Source: Oscillospiraceae bacterium
GTDB lineage: Bacteria > Bacillota > Clostridia > Oscillospirales > Ruminococcaceae
Reading direction: 5' to 3'
DNA: 9,359 bases
Assembly: GCA_900768735.1 (NCBI GenBank)
Contig: CAAGDZ010000119.1
Span: 1-9,359, forward strand
Shown here: piece by piece, positions 1 through 5,585 of the stretch
How positions within the stretch are numbered: position 1 is the stretch's first letter
Layout: every line of letters starts with the position of its first letter
Program-made: the position numbers and the translations under genes
The notes under the pieces: model-generated
Told to the model about the DNA's origin: nothing
The model's input: the letters and a program-made list of their open reading frames with translations, nothing else
Databases searched by the model: none

Positions 1-183
1 CTCATTGTCAAATACGATGATACGCTTGCGGACGCCTATCATGTTAGCCGCCATGCCTACGCACTCGTTTTTGTGCGCGGTCAGCGTGTCCAGCAGGTCG
101 CGAGCGGTCTGTAAATCTTCTTCGGTTGCCGTCTCGGATTTTACACCGAGAAAAATTGGGTCGTGGATAAGTTCTTTTATCAT
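1..183 (-). CDS. def: Peptide deformylase, N-terminal part (cut by window edge)
   Basis: Peptide deformylase removes the formyl group from the N-terminal methionine of new proteins, using a metal held by one Cys and two His. Only the first 61 residues are visible; the gene continues past base 1. The start MIKELIHDPIFL and the stretch C41-V-G-M-A-A-N-M-I-G50 match the N-terminus and motif I of a deformylase group common in Clostridia. The general motif I is GxGxAAxQ; here the first Gly is Cys41 and the Gln position is Met48. The metal-binding motifs EGCLS and HExDH would lie outside the window. The ATG at 183 is preceded by GGAG (192-195) eight bases upstream, which settles the start. The gene points away from the repeat cluster at 211-545, and I see no convincing promoter between them. 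The family assignment is firm; activity cannot be judged from this fragment. Confidence 0.85.
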   Translation of the reverse strand, partial: MIKELIHDPIFLGVKSETATEEDLQTARDLLDTLTAHKNECVGMAANMIGVRKRIIVFDNE

Positions 184-210
184 AGCTTCAGCTCCGTAAA
201 TTTTGGTTTA

Positions 211-392
211 GCCGGTTGCACAGGCATGCAATTCCGCCTTTTAAAATGTTTGCATGATATACAAGTAGATTAACGGCGGGGTCACAATGCTTGAATAAAT
301 TATTTTTATTCACGTTATTATCCCGCCGTTGCAGTATCTTAAAAATAAATCAAACCGATTAAAAGGCGGAACTGCCCGCCGGTGCAACCGGC
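211..392. repeat. MITE-like 182-bp unit with inverted terminal repeats
   Basis: The two ends, 211-242 and 361-392, are 32-base imperfect inverted copies of each other. Read from the right end inward they share AAAAGGCGGAA at one side and GTGCAACCGGC at the other. A second, inner inverted pair, AACGGCGGG (272-280) and CCCGCCGTT (322-330), is nested inside. The dinucleotide TA flanks both outer ends (209-210 and 393-394), as in elements that duplicate a TA target. The inside is AT-rich and has no coding potential. Read on the minus strand, the right end forms GGCGG-GCAGTT-CCGCC followed by four T (361-380), which looks like a terminator. A non-autonomous mobile element is inference; the inverted repeats themselves are directly visible. 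Confidence 0.55.
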
Positions 393-394
393 TA

Positions 395-433
395 AAAAGG
401 CGGAACTGCGAGCCGAGGCACTCGGTGCAACCG
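395..433. repeat. Second, partly decayed copy of the terminal repeat
   Basis: AAAAGGCGGAACTGC is repeated here in direct orientation relative to 361-392, directly after its end. The distal part is a GCCGAG-GCA-CTCGGT hairpin (412-426, one G-T pair) and then GCAACCG. The terminator-like stem next to the A-run is broken in this copy, because CGAGCC stands where the other copies have CCGCC. Confidence 0.6.
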
Positions 434-464
434 AAAAATATCGTAATTTGTTGCTGCGTTATAT

Positions 465-545
465 TCCCGCCGTCAATGTAGCTTTAAGATATATCAAACC
501 GCTAAAAAGGCGGAACTGCCCGCCGAGGCACTCGGCACAACCGGC
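465..545. repeat. Third copy: right half of the repeat unit
   Basis: This stretch repeats 321-392 in direct orientation: TCCCGCCGT, an AT-rich spacer ending ATCAAACCG, then AAAAGGCGGAACTGCCCGCC and a GCAACCGGC-like end. It has an extra nine bases, giving a perfect hairpin GCCGAG-GCA-CTCGGC (522-536). It ends three bases from the stop codon of the hydrolase at 548. Copies 1 and 3 differ in the hairpin arms but keep pairing (GCCGGT/ACCGGC against GCCGAG/CTCGGC), so the fold rather than the bases seems to be kept. Confidence 0.6.
504..524 (-). terminator. Probable terminator of the PAF-AH-like hydrolase gene
   Basis: On the minus strand this reads GGCGG (524-520), loop GCAGTT, CCGCC (513-509), then five T (508-504). 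It starts 24 bases after the stop codon of the hydrolase at 548. It is part of a repeated element and shares bases 522-524 with a second hairpin (522-536), so the two full stems cannot form together. The stem is short, hence the moderate confidence. Confidence 0.5.
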
Positions 546-547
546 AG

Positions 548-1648
548 TTATCTGTAGCTTATGCCGTCCTTTTCGCCTGACGGAATCTCTGTATCGGGCA
601 GCTTTTTCAGGTACCTGTCAAAAAAGCGGATATGTATATCCGAAAGGTGCTTGTACATAATAAGCGGCTCCATTTTACCGACCAAAGCCTTTATCGGGAC
701 ACAGAATTTTGCGTCGGTAAAGCCGATATGCTTCATATCGCTGAATACGGCATAATGAACCGGCGCGGTGGTATCAAGAAGCGGGCGGGTTTCGCAATTG
801 TAGTTTTCCTTGCAGCATATCTGAAAGAACGGCTTTGACATGACGCGGTTTTCGTATTCTCCGAACAGCGCTCCGTCAATATTTATTCCGCAGGCAAAAT
901 CCTCCTCGTACTGGCATAAATTATACGCCAGCGCGCCGCCGAGAGAGTGACCCGACGCGCCCACACCGCAGGAAAAATCCACCCACTGCAAATATCGCTG
1001 CTTCAGAGCGTCAAGCACGCAGATATTGTCTTTTCTCCACTGCAAAACTCTGCCCTTTATGTACGGAACATAGGTGTCCTGAAAGGACTGAAATTCATCG
1101 TAGGCGTCCTTTGGGGTGAGCGTTTTCTTTAAAAGCTTTCGTTGTGCGAGGATGGCTTTTATCATGCTTGTGTACATGATTTTGTTTATATTTTTATCGT
1201 ACAAATCAAAGCTGCCGTCCTCGTAGTCGTTTTCCACCGCTTCATAGGCATGACCGACCGAGGCTATAATATAGCCGTGCGAGGCAAGCTCGATACAAAG
1301 ATATGTGTTTGCCTCGATATAGCTGTTGTAGCCGTGATTGAACATAATCAAAGGGAATTTTTCATCCGGAGCATGAGGGATATTTTCATAGTATAGGGCG
1401 GTAAGAGCCTTTTCATCGTATTTTTTGATATGGAATGCCTTTTGCACAGCCGCCTTTTTACGCTCGGAAAAAATACGGGCAGGTTCTTTCCCTTCTGTGT
1501 CGGATTTTAATGCGGGGTAGTACATCCGCACGGAAATCTTTCTGCACCCGTCCTTAGCTCCGAGCTGTTCTTTTCTTGTACTGTCCGTAATCGAAAAGAC
1601 CTCGGTGCCGACTGCGTATTTTCCGCTCACATAGTTTTCGGGAAACAT
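548..1648 (-). CDS. PAF-acetylhydrolase-like alpha/beta hydrolase
   Basis: A 366-residue serine hydrolase resembling the PAF-acetylhydrolase isoform II family, which cleaves short or oxidised acyl esters of phospholipids; the true substrate here is unknown. Visible motifs are FNHGYNS (103-109, oxyanion loop), the nucleophile elbow G233-H-S235-L-G237, the likely acid D258 in NIDG, and the likely base H307 in MKHIGFTD. The Ser-Asp spacing of 23 is that of human PAF-AH. There is no signal peptide or membrane segment, so it is probably cytosolic. I chose ATG 1648: AAGGAG lies 12 bases upstream, slightly far but the only good site. A TTG at 1687 would add 13 residues but has no ribosome binding site. 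The gene has its own promoter (1718-1746) and is separated from the five-gene operon by an inverted repeat, so it is probably a separate unit, although a lipid-ester role would fit next to that operon. Confidence 0.8.
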   Translation of the reverse strand: MFPENYVSGKYAVGTEVFSITDSTRKEQLGAKDGCRKISVRMYYPALKSDTEGKEPARIFSERKKAAVQKAFHIKKYDEKALTALYYENIPHAPDEKFPLIMFNHGYNSYIEANTYLCIELASHGYIIASVGHAYEAVENDYEDGSFDLYDKNINKIMYTSMIKAILAQRKLLKKTLTPKDAYDEFQSFQDTYVPYIKGRVLQWRKDNICVLDALKQRYLQWVDFSCGVGASGHSLGGALAYNLCQYEEDFACGINIDGALFGEYENRVMSKPFFQICCKENYNCETRPLLDTTAPVHYAVFSDMKHIGFTDAKFCVPIKALVGKMEPLIMYKHLSDIHIRFFDRYLKKLPDTEIPSGEKDGISYR

Positions 1649-1695
1649 GATATGCAAATTCTCCTTTTCGGCTTTATTTTTCGTCAATATCCGAC

Positions 1696-1709
1696 GCTTA
1701 GCGTTAAGC
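1696..1709. promoter_or_regulatory. Dyad just downstream of the hydrolase promoter
   Basis: GCTTAGC/GTTAAGC forms a 14-bp dyad with one mismatched pair. It lies directly after the expected transcription start of the promoter at 1718-1746, a usual place for a repressor site. No regulator can be named. Confidence 0.3.
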
Positions 1710-1717
1710 CTACTCCT

Positions 1718-1746
1718 ATTATAGTCATGTGAAAACCTAAAGTCAA
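1718..1746 (-). promoter_or_regulatory. Sigma-A type promoter of the PAF-AH-like hydrolase
   Basis: On the minus strand TTGACT (1746-1741) and a perfect TATAAT (1723-1718) are separated by exactly 17 bases. The predicted start is near 1711, giving a leader of about 60 bases. This is one of the strongest promoter matches in the window and marks the hydrolase as separately transcribed. Confidence 0.75.
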
Positions 1747-1752
1747 GCTATA

Positions 1753-1793
1753 TGAAAATAAGTCCGGCTTTATTTTAGTAGGACTTATTTTCA
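1753..1793 (-). terminator. Long inverted repeat, probable operon terminator
   Basis: A perfect 13-bp inverted repeat, TGAAAATAAGTCC and GGACTTATTTTCA, surrounds a 15-base loop. It starts 47 bases after the stop codon of the last operon gene (SCP2 protein). The T-rich part (TTATTTT) is inside the stem rather than after it, so the termination is not textbook. It also ends only six bases upstream of the -35 of the next promoter, so it could instead, or also, be a binding site for that promoter. Confidence 0.5.
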
Positions 1794-1840
1794 GGGGTTA
1801 TGTAAAGTTATAGCTGATGTAAGCGGAAATTAAAATCGCA

Positions 1841-2323
1841 TTACTCCGATTTAGTCTGCTTTTTTGTCTTTTTCTCGGCGGGCTTGCTTTTCTCGGCTGT
1901 TTTGCTCTTTTCTGCGGGCTTGGCTTTTGCGGAGGGCTTTGACTTTTCGTCAGCCTTGTTCTTTTCTTCAGTCTTATTTTTTTCAGCCGACTTGCTCTGC
2001 ACCCTGTCCGAAATCTTCTGAAATTCGAGCGCCTTTTCGATACTGCCCTGAACTTTCAGCTTGCCGGTGGTAAACGCCCATACGGGGTTAAGCTCACCTC
2101 TGCATATTTTCAGAAAATCCTCGCCGGAAATGATAAAAATGCAGTCGCGGTCATAATACTCATAAGGCTCAACGTAGACCTTACCCTCGAGAAGCTCGAT
2201 GTAAAACGCGCCCTCGCCCTCGCCGATAATGTTTACCTGAACCGCAAGGTGTCCCTCAAGACCGCTTAAATCGTTTGCGTAAATGCTTTCTCTTACCTCT
2301 TCAAAAATCTCCTGAAATGTCAT
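1841..2323 (-). CDS. SCP2-type lipid-binding protein with lysine-rich tail
   Basis: A 160-residue protein with an SCP2 (sterol carrier protein 2-like) domain at about 4-106. The core pattern is clear: D60-C-I-F-I-I-S-G-E-D-F followed by G76-E-L-N-P-V-W-A-F-T-T-G-K-L-K-V-Q-G. Such small domains bind fatty acyl chains or other lipids in a hydrophobic tunnel; they are not enzymes by themselves. Residues about 108-160 are low-complexity, with repeats of the type KSKPAEK and AEKSK, rich in Lys, Glu, Ala and Pro and clearly basic at the end. This tail is likely disordered and might touch membrane lipid or the acidic carrier protein; that is inference. AGGAG sits seven bases before the ATG. It is the last gene of the operon, 13 bases after the ligase, which suggests it carries a lipid substrate or product of the pathway. 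Confidence 0.85.
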   Translation of the reverse strand: MTFQEIFEEVRESIYANDLSGLEGHLAVQVNIIGEGEGAFYIELLEGKVYVEPYEYYDRDCIFIISGEDFLKICRGELNPVWAFTTGKLKVQGSIEKALEFQKISDRVQSKSAEKNKTEEKNKADEKSKPSAKAKPAEKSKTAEKSKPAEKKTKKQTKSE

Positions 2324-2336
2324 ATATACTCTCCTG

Positions 2337-3908
2337 TTAAATTATTTTTCCGTGACCTGTCTGGTTGCGGATAATCTTCTTTGATGTGGTTTTTTCAAAC
2401 TCGCTGTCTCTCAGACGAATACGGCGCATAGCCTTTGAGGAGGGCAGGGTCTTATTGATTTTGCCTACCGCATCCTTTATGAGCTTTACAAGCTCCTCCT
2501 CGGACAGCTTTGCGGATACTTCGCTGCTCGGGAAAATCTCGGCGCACAGCACATCATCGTCGTCGTATACCATAACCTCTGACACAAAGTCAAGGTCGTC
2601 AAACTTGTTTTCAAGCTCCTCGGGAGATACGTTCTCGCCGCCGCTTAAAATAATCAGATTTTTCTTTCTGCCGGTAAGGAACAGCCTGTTTTCTTCGTCA
2701 ACATAGCCTAAGTCGCCGGTGCGCAGCCAGCCGTCCTCTGTGAGCGCCTTTGCGGTCTCCTCGGGGTCTTTGTAGTAGCCTGCCATAACCGAGGGACTTT
2801 TTACAAGTATCTCGCCGTCCTCGATTTTTACGTTACAGCCGCCTACAAGCGTTCCGACGTCATCCGAAAGGTCAACGCTGTCTATCGGCTTTGTCGCTAT
2901 ACGCGGCGAGCACTCGGTCATGCCGTAGCCCTGTAACAGCCGTATTCCCATATCGTAGTAGTCCTTTTGCAGCTCAGGGCTGAGATATGCGCCGCCGCTG
3001 TATATCACTTTTAACCTGCCGCCGAAAACAGCATTGGCTATAGCGGCTATCGGTATATCCGGCTTTGCCGCCGCGGCAGTCTTTATCTGTCTGTAGATAG
3101 TCTTTGCAATCATCGGCACAACAAGCATAATCGTGGGTCTGAATACCGTCAGATTCTGTGCAAGGTGCATAAGCGAGTCGTTTATGCAAAGCTGTGAGCC
3201 GTATCTCATCGACAGCAGTATATCGCAGGTAAAGCAATAGATGTGGTGTATCGGAAGCACCGACATAACTACACCGTCTGCGTCGCTTTCGTTGTCAGAG
3301 CACATTGCATTGTCGATAAGGTTTCTGTTTAAGAGCATTACGCCCTTGCTCTTTCCGGTCGTGCCGGAGGTATAGGATATAGCGGCAAGCGCGTCGGGAG
3401 AAACGGGCGCGGGCTCGCTGGGCTCATAGCTATCAAGTATGGTGCTGAGCTCAATATCGCCGTTCGCGTTTTCTGCGGGTGCGCTGCGGTTTATGCAGAC
3501 ATATTTTTTGATATTCGGACAGCTTTGCTTTACGGCGGGGATAAGCTTTTCATATCTCGCATCGTAGAAGAAAACCGACGAATCGGAGCGTATAAGCAGC
3601 TCGATTATTCCCTCGGGGTTCAGCAGAGCGTCAAGCGGTACTGCCGCGTTTCCGCCGAAAACCGTACCGAAATAGCTGATAATCCAGGCGTAGCTCGAAG
3701 AGCCGATGACAGCCGCGTGGATAGGCTCTCCGCCCGCGCGTACCTCGTTTATAAAGCTGCATACACGGCAGGCATCACGGTAAAACTCGTTGAACGACTT
3801 ATCGATGATTTCTTTTCCCGCTTTTTCTCTTATGTACACTCTGTCGCCGTTTTCTGCGGCAGACTCGCGCGCAAGGTCAAGGATAGTGCCGATTTTTGCC
3901 TTGTCCAT
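2337..3908 (-). CDS. AMP-forming acyl ligase (acyl-CoA synthetase / adenylation family)
   Basis: A 523-residue member of the ANL superfamily, which activates a carboxylic acid with ATP to an acyl-adenylate and passes it to a thiol. All core motifs are present: YTSGTTGKSKG (179-189, phosphate loop), LPIHH (218-222), GYGMTE (327-332), GWLRTGD (393-399), GRKKNLIILSGGENVSPEE (413-431), and the C-terminal K511 in KKIIR. The length is that of a complete free-standing enzyme with both large and small domains. The carrier protein gene is 12 bases upstream, so the likely thiol acceptor is the phosphopantetheine of that protein rather than CoA. The LPIHH signature and the general look are closer to fatty acyl ligases than to amino-acid adenylation domains, but I cannot read the substrate pocket with confidence. 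GGAGGT lies five bases before the ATG. Confidence 0.9.
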   Translation of the reverse strand: MDKAKIGTILDLARESAAENGDRVYIREKAGKEIIDKSFNEFYRDACRVCSFINEVRAGGEPIHAAVIGSSSYAWIISYFGTVFGGNAAVPLDALLNPEGIIELLIRSDSSVFFYDARYEKLIPAVKQSCPNIKKYVCINRSAPAENANGDIELSTILDSYEPSEPAPVSPDALAAISYTSGTTGKSKGVMLLNRNLIDNAMCSDNESDADGVVMSVLPIHHIYCFTCDILLSMRYGSQLCINDSLMHLAQNLTVFRPTIMLVVPMIAKTIYRQIKTAAAAKPDIPIAAIANAVFGGRLKVIYSGGAYLSPELQKDYYDMGIRLLQGYGMTECSPRIATKPIDSVDLSDDVGTLVGGCNVKIEDGEILVKSPSVMAGYYKDPEETAKALTEDGWLRTGDLGYVDEENRLFLTGRKKNLIILSGGENVSPEELENKFDDLDFVSEVMVYDDDDVLCAEIFPSSEVSAKLSEEELVKLIKDAVGKINKTLPSSKAMRRIRLRDSEFEKTTSKKIIRNQTGHGKII

Positions 3909-3920
3909 AAATACCTCCGA

Positions 3921-4148
3921 TTACTTTTTCAGACCTTCGAGGTAAGCAATTACCTCGCCTACGGTGCGTATATCCACAATATCCGCCTCGTTTACCGTCA
4001 CATCAAGCTTTTCTTCGATTTCGCCGAGTATGCAGATAACATCGTATGAGCTAAGCGCAAGGTCATCGGTAAGTCCCGACTCCTCGGTGATTTCCTCCGG
4101 TGAAACGTCAACATAGTTGCAGATGACTTCTCTCAGTGTGTCAAGCAT
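3921..4148 (-). CDS. Acyl carrier protein
   Basis: A 75-residue acidic carrier protein of the usual four-helix size. Helix I (1-14), the loop SPEEITEESGLTDDL (16-30) and the modification site are recognisable. The usual D-S-L around the phosphopantetheine serine is S33-S34-Y35 here, with S34 aligning to the modified serine; the Asp before it is lost. The final Gly-Glu-Val-x-x-Tyr-Leu region matches the family. It must be activated by a phosphopantetheinyl transferase, which is not in this window. The gene lies between the condensation protein (19 bases upstream) and the ligase (12 bases downstream), so it probably holds the activated acyl group between the two. AGGAG is seven bases before the ATG. 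It is unlikely to be the housekeeping fatty acid carrier protein, as no fab genes are nearby. Confidence 0.88.
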   Translation of the reverse strand: MLDTLREVICNYVDVSPEEITEESGLTDDLALSSYDVICILGEIEEKLDVTVNEADIVDIRTVGEVIAYLEGLKK

Positions 4149-4167
4149 AACTGTTCTCCTTTTATTT

Positions 4168-5574
4168 TTATATCAGTTCAAGAATTTCGCCGATTGTACG
4201 GTCGTGGTTTTCAATTCCTCTGAAAAGCACGCGGCAGAGGTAATAATAGAAAAATTCCATTTCGTGCTGTGTAACCGCGTCCGAGCGGTACTCAAAGTTG
4301 AAGTTCATGCCGTTGTCCTCGGGGCGGTGCATGACCGTGAGATACAAGGGTTGTGCCGCAACGCCGTTTGTGTACCAGTAGGATTTGTAGTCTATATCCG
4401 GCATTTTGCCGGCGTAGCCTTTCAGCGTGAGCGGCTGATAGGTAAGGCTTATGCTCTCATAGCTTGAGCCGGGCTGTATCTTCCAGTACTGCGCACGCTT
4501 TCGCGTAAGCTCAATCGGGTCGTAATTTGCGTGGCGGAAAATCTTGTTCTGCTCCGCTTCAATCAGCTTTATGCCATCCATAAAGGTCATGTCAGGCTCC
4601 ATCACGGTTCTCAGCGGGAAGAAGTGTATTCTTGTGCCGCCGCTGTTTTTCTCGGAGAGAGTACCTCTCCTCGAAACGTTACACTTTACCGATACGTCCT
4701 TTTCGTTATCGTTGAACTTGGATAAAACCGTACGCATACCCATCATCAGCAGGCTTGACATAGTGACGTGATTAAGCTCGCAGAACTTCATCAGTCTTAC
4801 CGAGGAATACTCGTCAAGATGAAACACCGAAATAGACGCCTCGGGACTTTTTGAGGTAACCATCGCCCAGCGCTGGTCGGGGTTATTGTTTTCGCGGCGC
4901 TGTGTCAGCAGTCTGCCCTGACCTGCAAAGTCGGTGTACATAGGCTCGCTGCGGCTGATTTCTTCCATCCAGAACTGTTCGTCCTTCTGCTTTGCCGGCG
5001 AATTGTCCTCGTAGGCTAAGTCCTTCTCAAGCTGATTTATGTATGACGCCATCGGCTTTGGCATCGGGGTGTTGTAAACAAGCGCGCAGTATATCTCGAT
5101 AACCGTTTTGCTGAAGCCGATAATCGAGCTTGAGTCCATCGTCATGTGGTCAATTTTGGAGTAGATGCCGTTATAGCCGCCCGGCATTTTTACTATCTCG
5201 ACCAGATTCATTGGTGAGTTGTTGCGCTCAAACGGGATTGAGGTGCGGCGGCTCAGCTCCTTGTAGACGTCCTCCTCTTTCCAGCTGCTGAAATCGTTTA
5301 TGTGTATCTCGCGTTCTTCAAAGGGTGAAATATACTGATATACGTTGCCCTCCTCGTCCTCGATAAAGCGCAGGCGCATCGTCTCAAACATCTGATAAGC
5401 CTTGTAGATAGCTTCTTTGAGCTTGTTAAAGTCAAGCTCCTGCTTTACATATACGCCCGTGCCGATACAAAGCACCTGCGGAGGTGAAAACTTGATAGTG
5501 TAAAAGTGCATTCTTTGCGCTGCGGTAAGCGGGTAGCATTTCATAACCGCGCCGTTGATGTTAATCTCTTTCAT
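4168..5574 (-). CDS. Stand-alone condensation-domain acyltransferase
   Basis: A 468-residue protein, the size of one condensation (C) domain of the CoA-dependent acyltransferase fold, which also holds PapA5 and wax ester synthases. These join an acyl thioester to an amine or alcohol. The opening YPLTAAQRMHF (14-24) resembles the first C motif. The active-site HHxxxDG is D142-H143-M-T-M-D147-S148 here: the second, catalytic His and the structural Asp are kept, while the first His and the Gly are changed. SRRGTLSEKNSGGTRIHFF followed by PLR fits the later NRxxx...PLR motif. I chose ATG 5574 because AAAGGAG sits five bases upstream and overlaps the stop codon of the previous gene; a GTG at 5589 lacks such a site. 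Next to a carrier protein and an acyl ligase it most likely transfers the carrier-bound acyl group. The acceptor is unknown. Confidence 0.82.
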   Translation of the reverse strand: MKEININGAVMKCYPLTAAQRMHFYTIKFSPPQVLCIGTGVYVKQELDFNKLKEAIYKAYQMFETMRLRFIEDEEGNVYQYISPFEEREIHINDFSSWKEEDVYKELSRRTSIPFERNNSPMNLVEIVKMPGGYNGIYSKIDHMTMDSSSIIGFSKTVIEIYCALVYNTPMPKPMASYINQLEKDLAYEDNSPAKQKDEQFWMEEISRSEPMYTDFAGQGRLLTQRRENNNPDQRWAMVTSKSPEASISVFHLDEYSSVRLMKFCELNHVTMSSLLMMGMRTVLSKFNDNEKDVSVKCNVSRRGTLSEKNSGGTRIHFFPLRTVMEPDMTFMDGIKLIEAEQNKIFRHANYDPIELTRKRAQYWKIQPGSSYESISLTYQPLTLKGYAGKMPDIDYKSYWYTNGVAAQPLYLTVMHRPEDNGMNFNFEYRSDAVTQHEMEFFYYYLCRVLFRGIENHDRTIGEILELI

Positions 5575-5585
5575 AAGCTCTCCTT

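Noticed and set aside
5..199. Open frame of 64 residues on the plus strand
   Set aside because: It is antisense to the deformylase, whose protein similarity and ribosome binding site are clear on the minus strand.
184..330. A promoter for the deformylase gene
   Set aside because: TTGTGA with a poor -10 (TTGTAT) can be found on the minus strand near 250-290, but the match is too weak to call.
211..545. CRISPR array
   Set aside because: The repeats vary in length, one is inverted, the spacing is uneven and there are no cas genes.
382..660. Open frame of 92 residues on the plus strand
   Set aside because: It runs through the non-coding repeats and then into the antisense of the PAF-AH-like hydrolase, with no ribosome binding site or recognisable protein.
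3525..4049. Plus-strand open frame of 174 residues, the longest antisense frame within the operon
   Set aside because: It is antisense across the ligase and carrier protein genes, which both have clear family motifs and start signals on the other strand.
2337..4148. A dlt (D-alanylation) operon, because a ligase and a carrier protein lie together
   Set aside because: There is no DltB-type membrane acyltransferase or DltD, and the partner is a condensation-fold protein.
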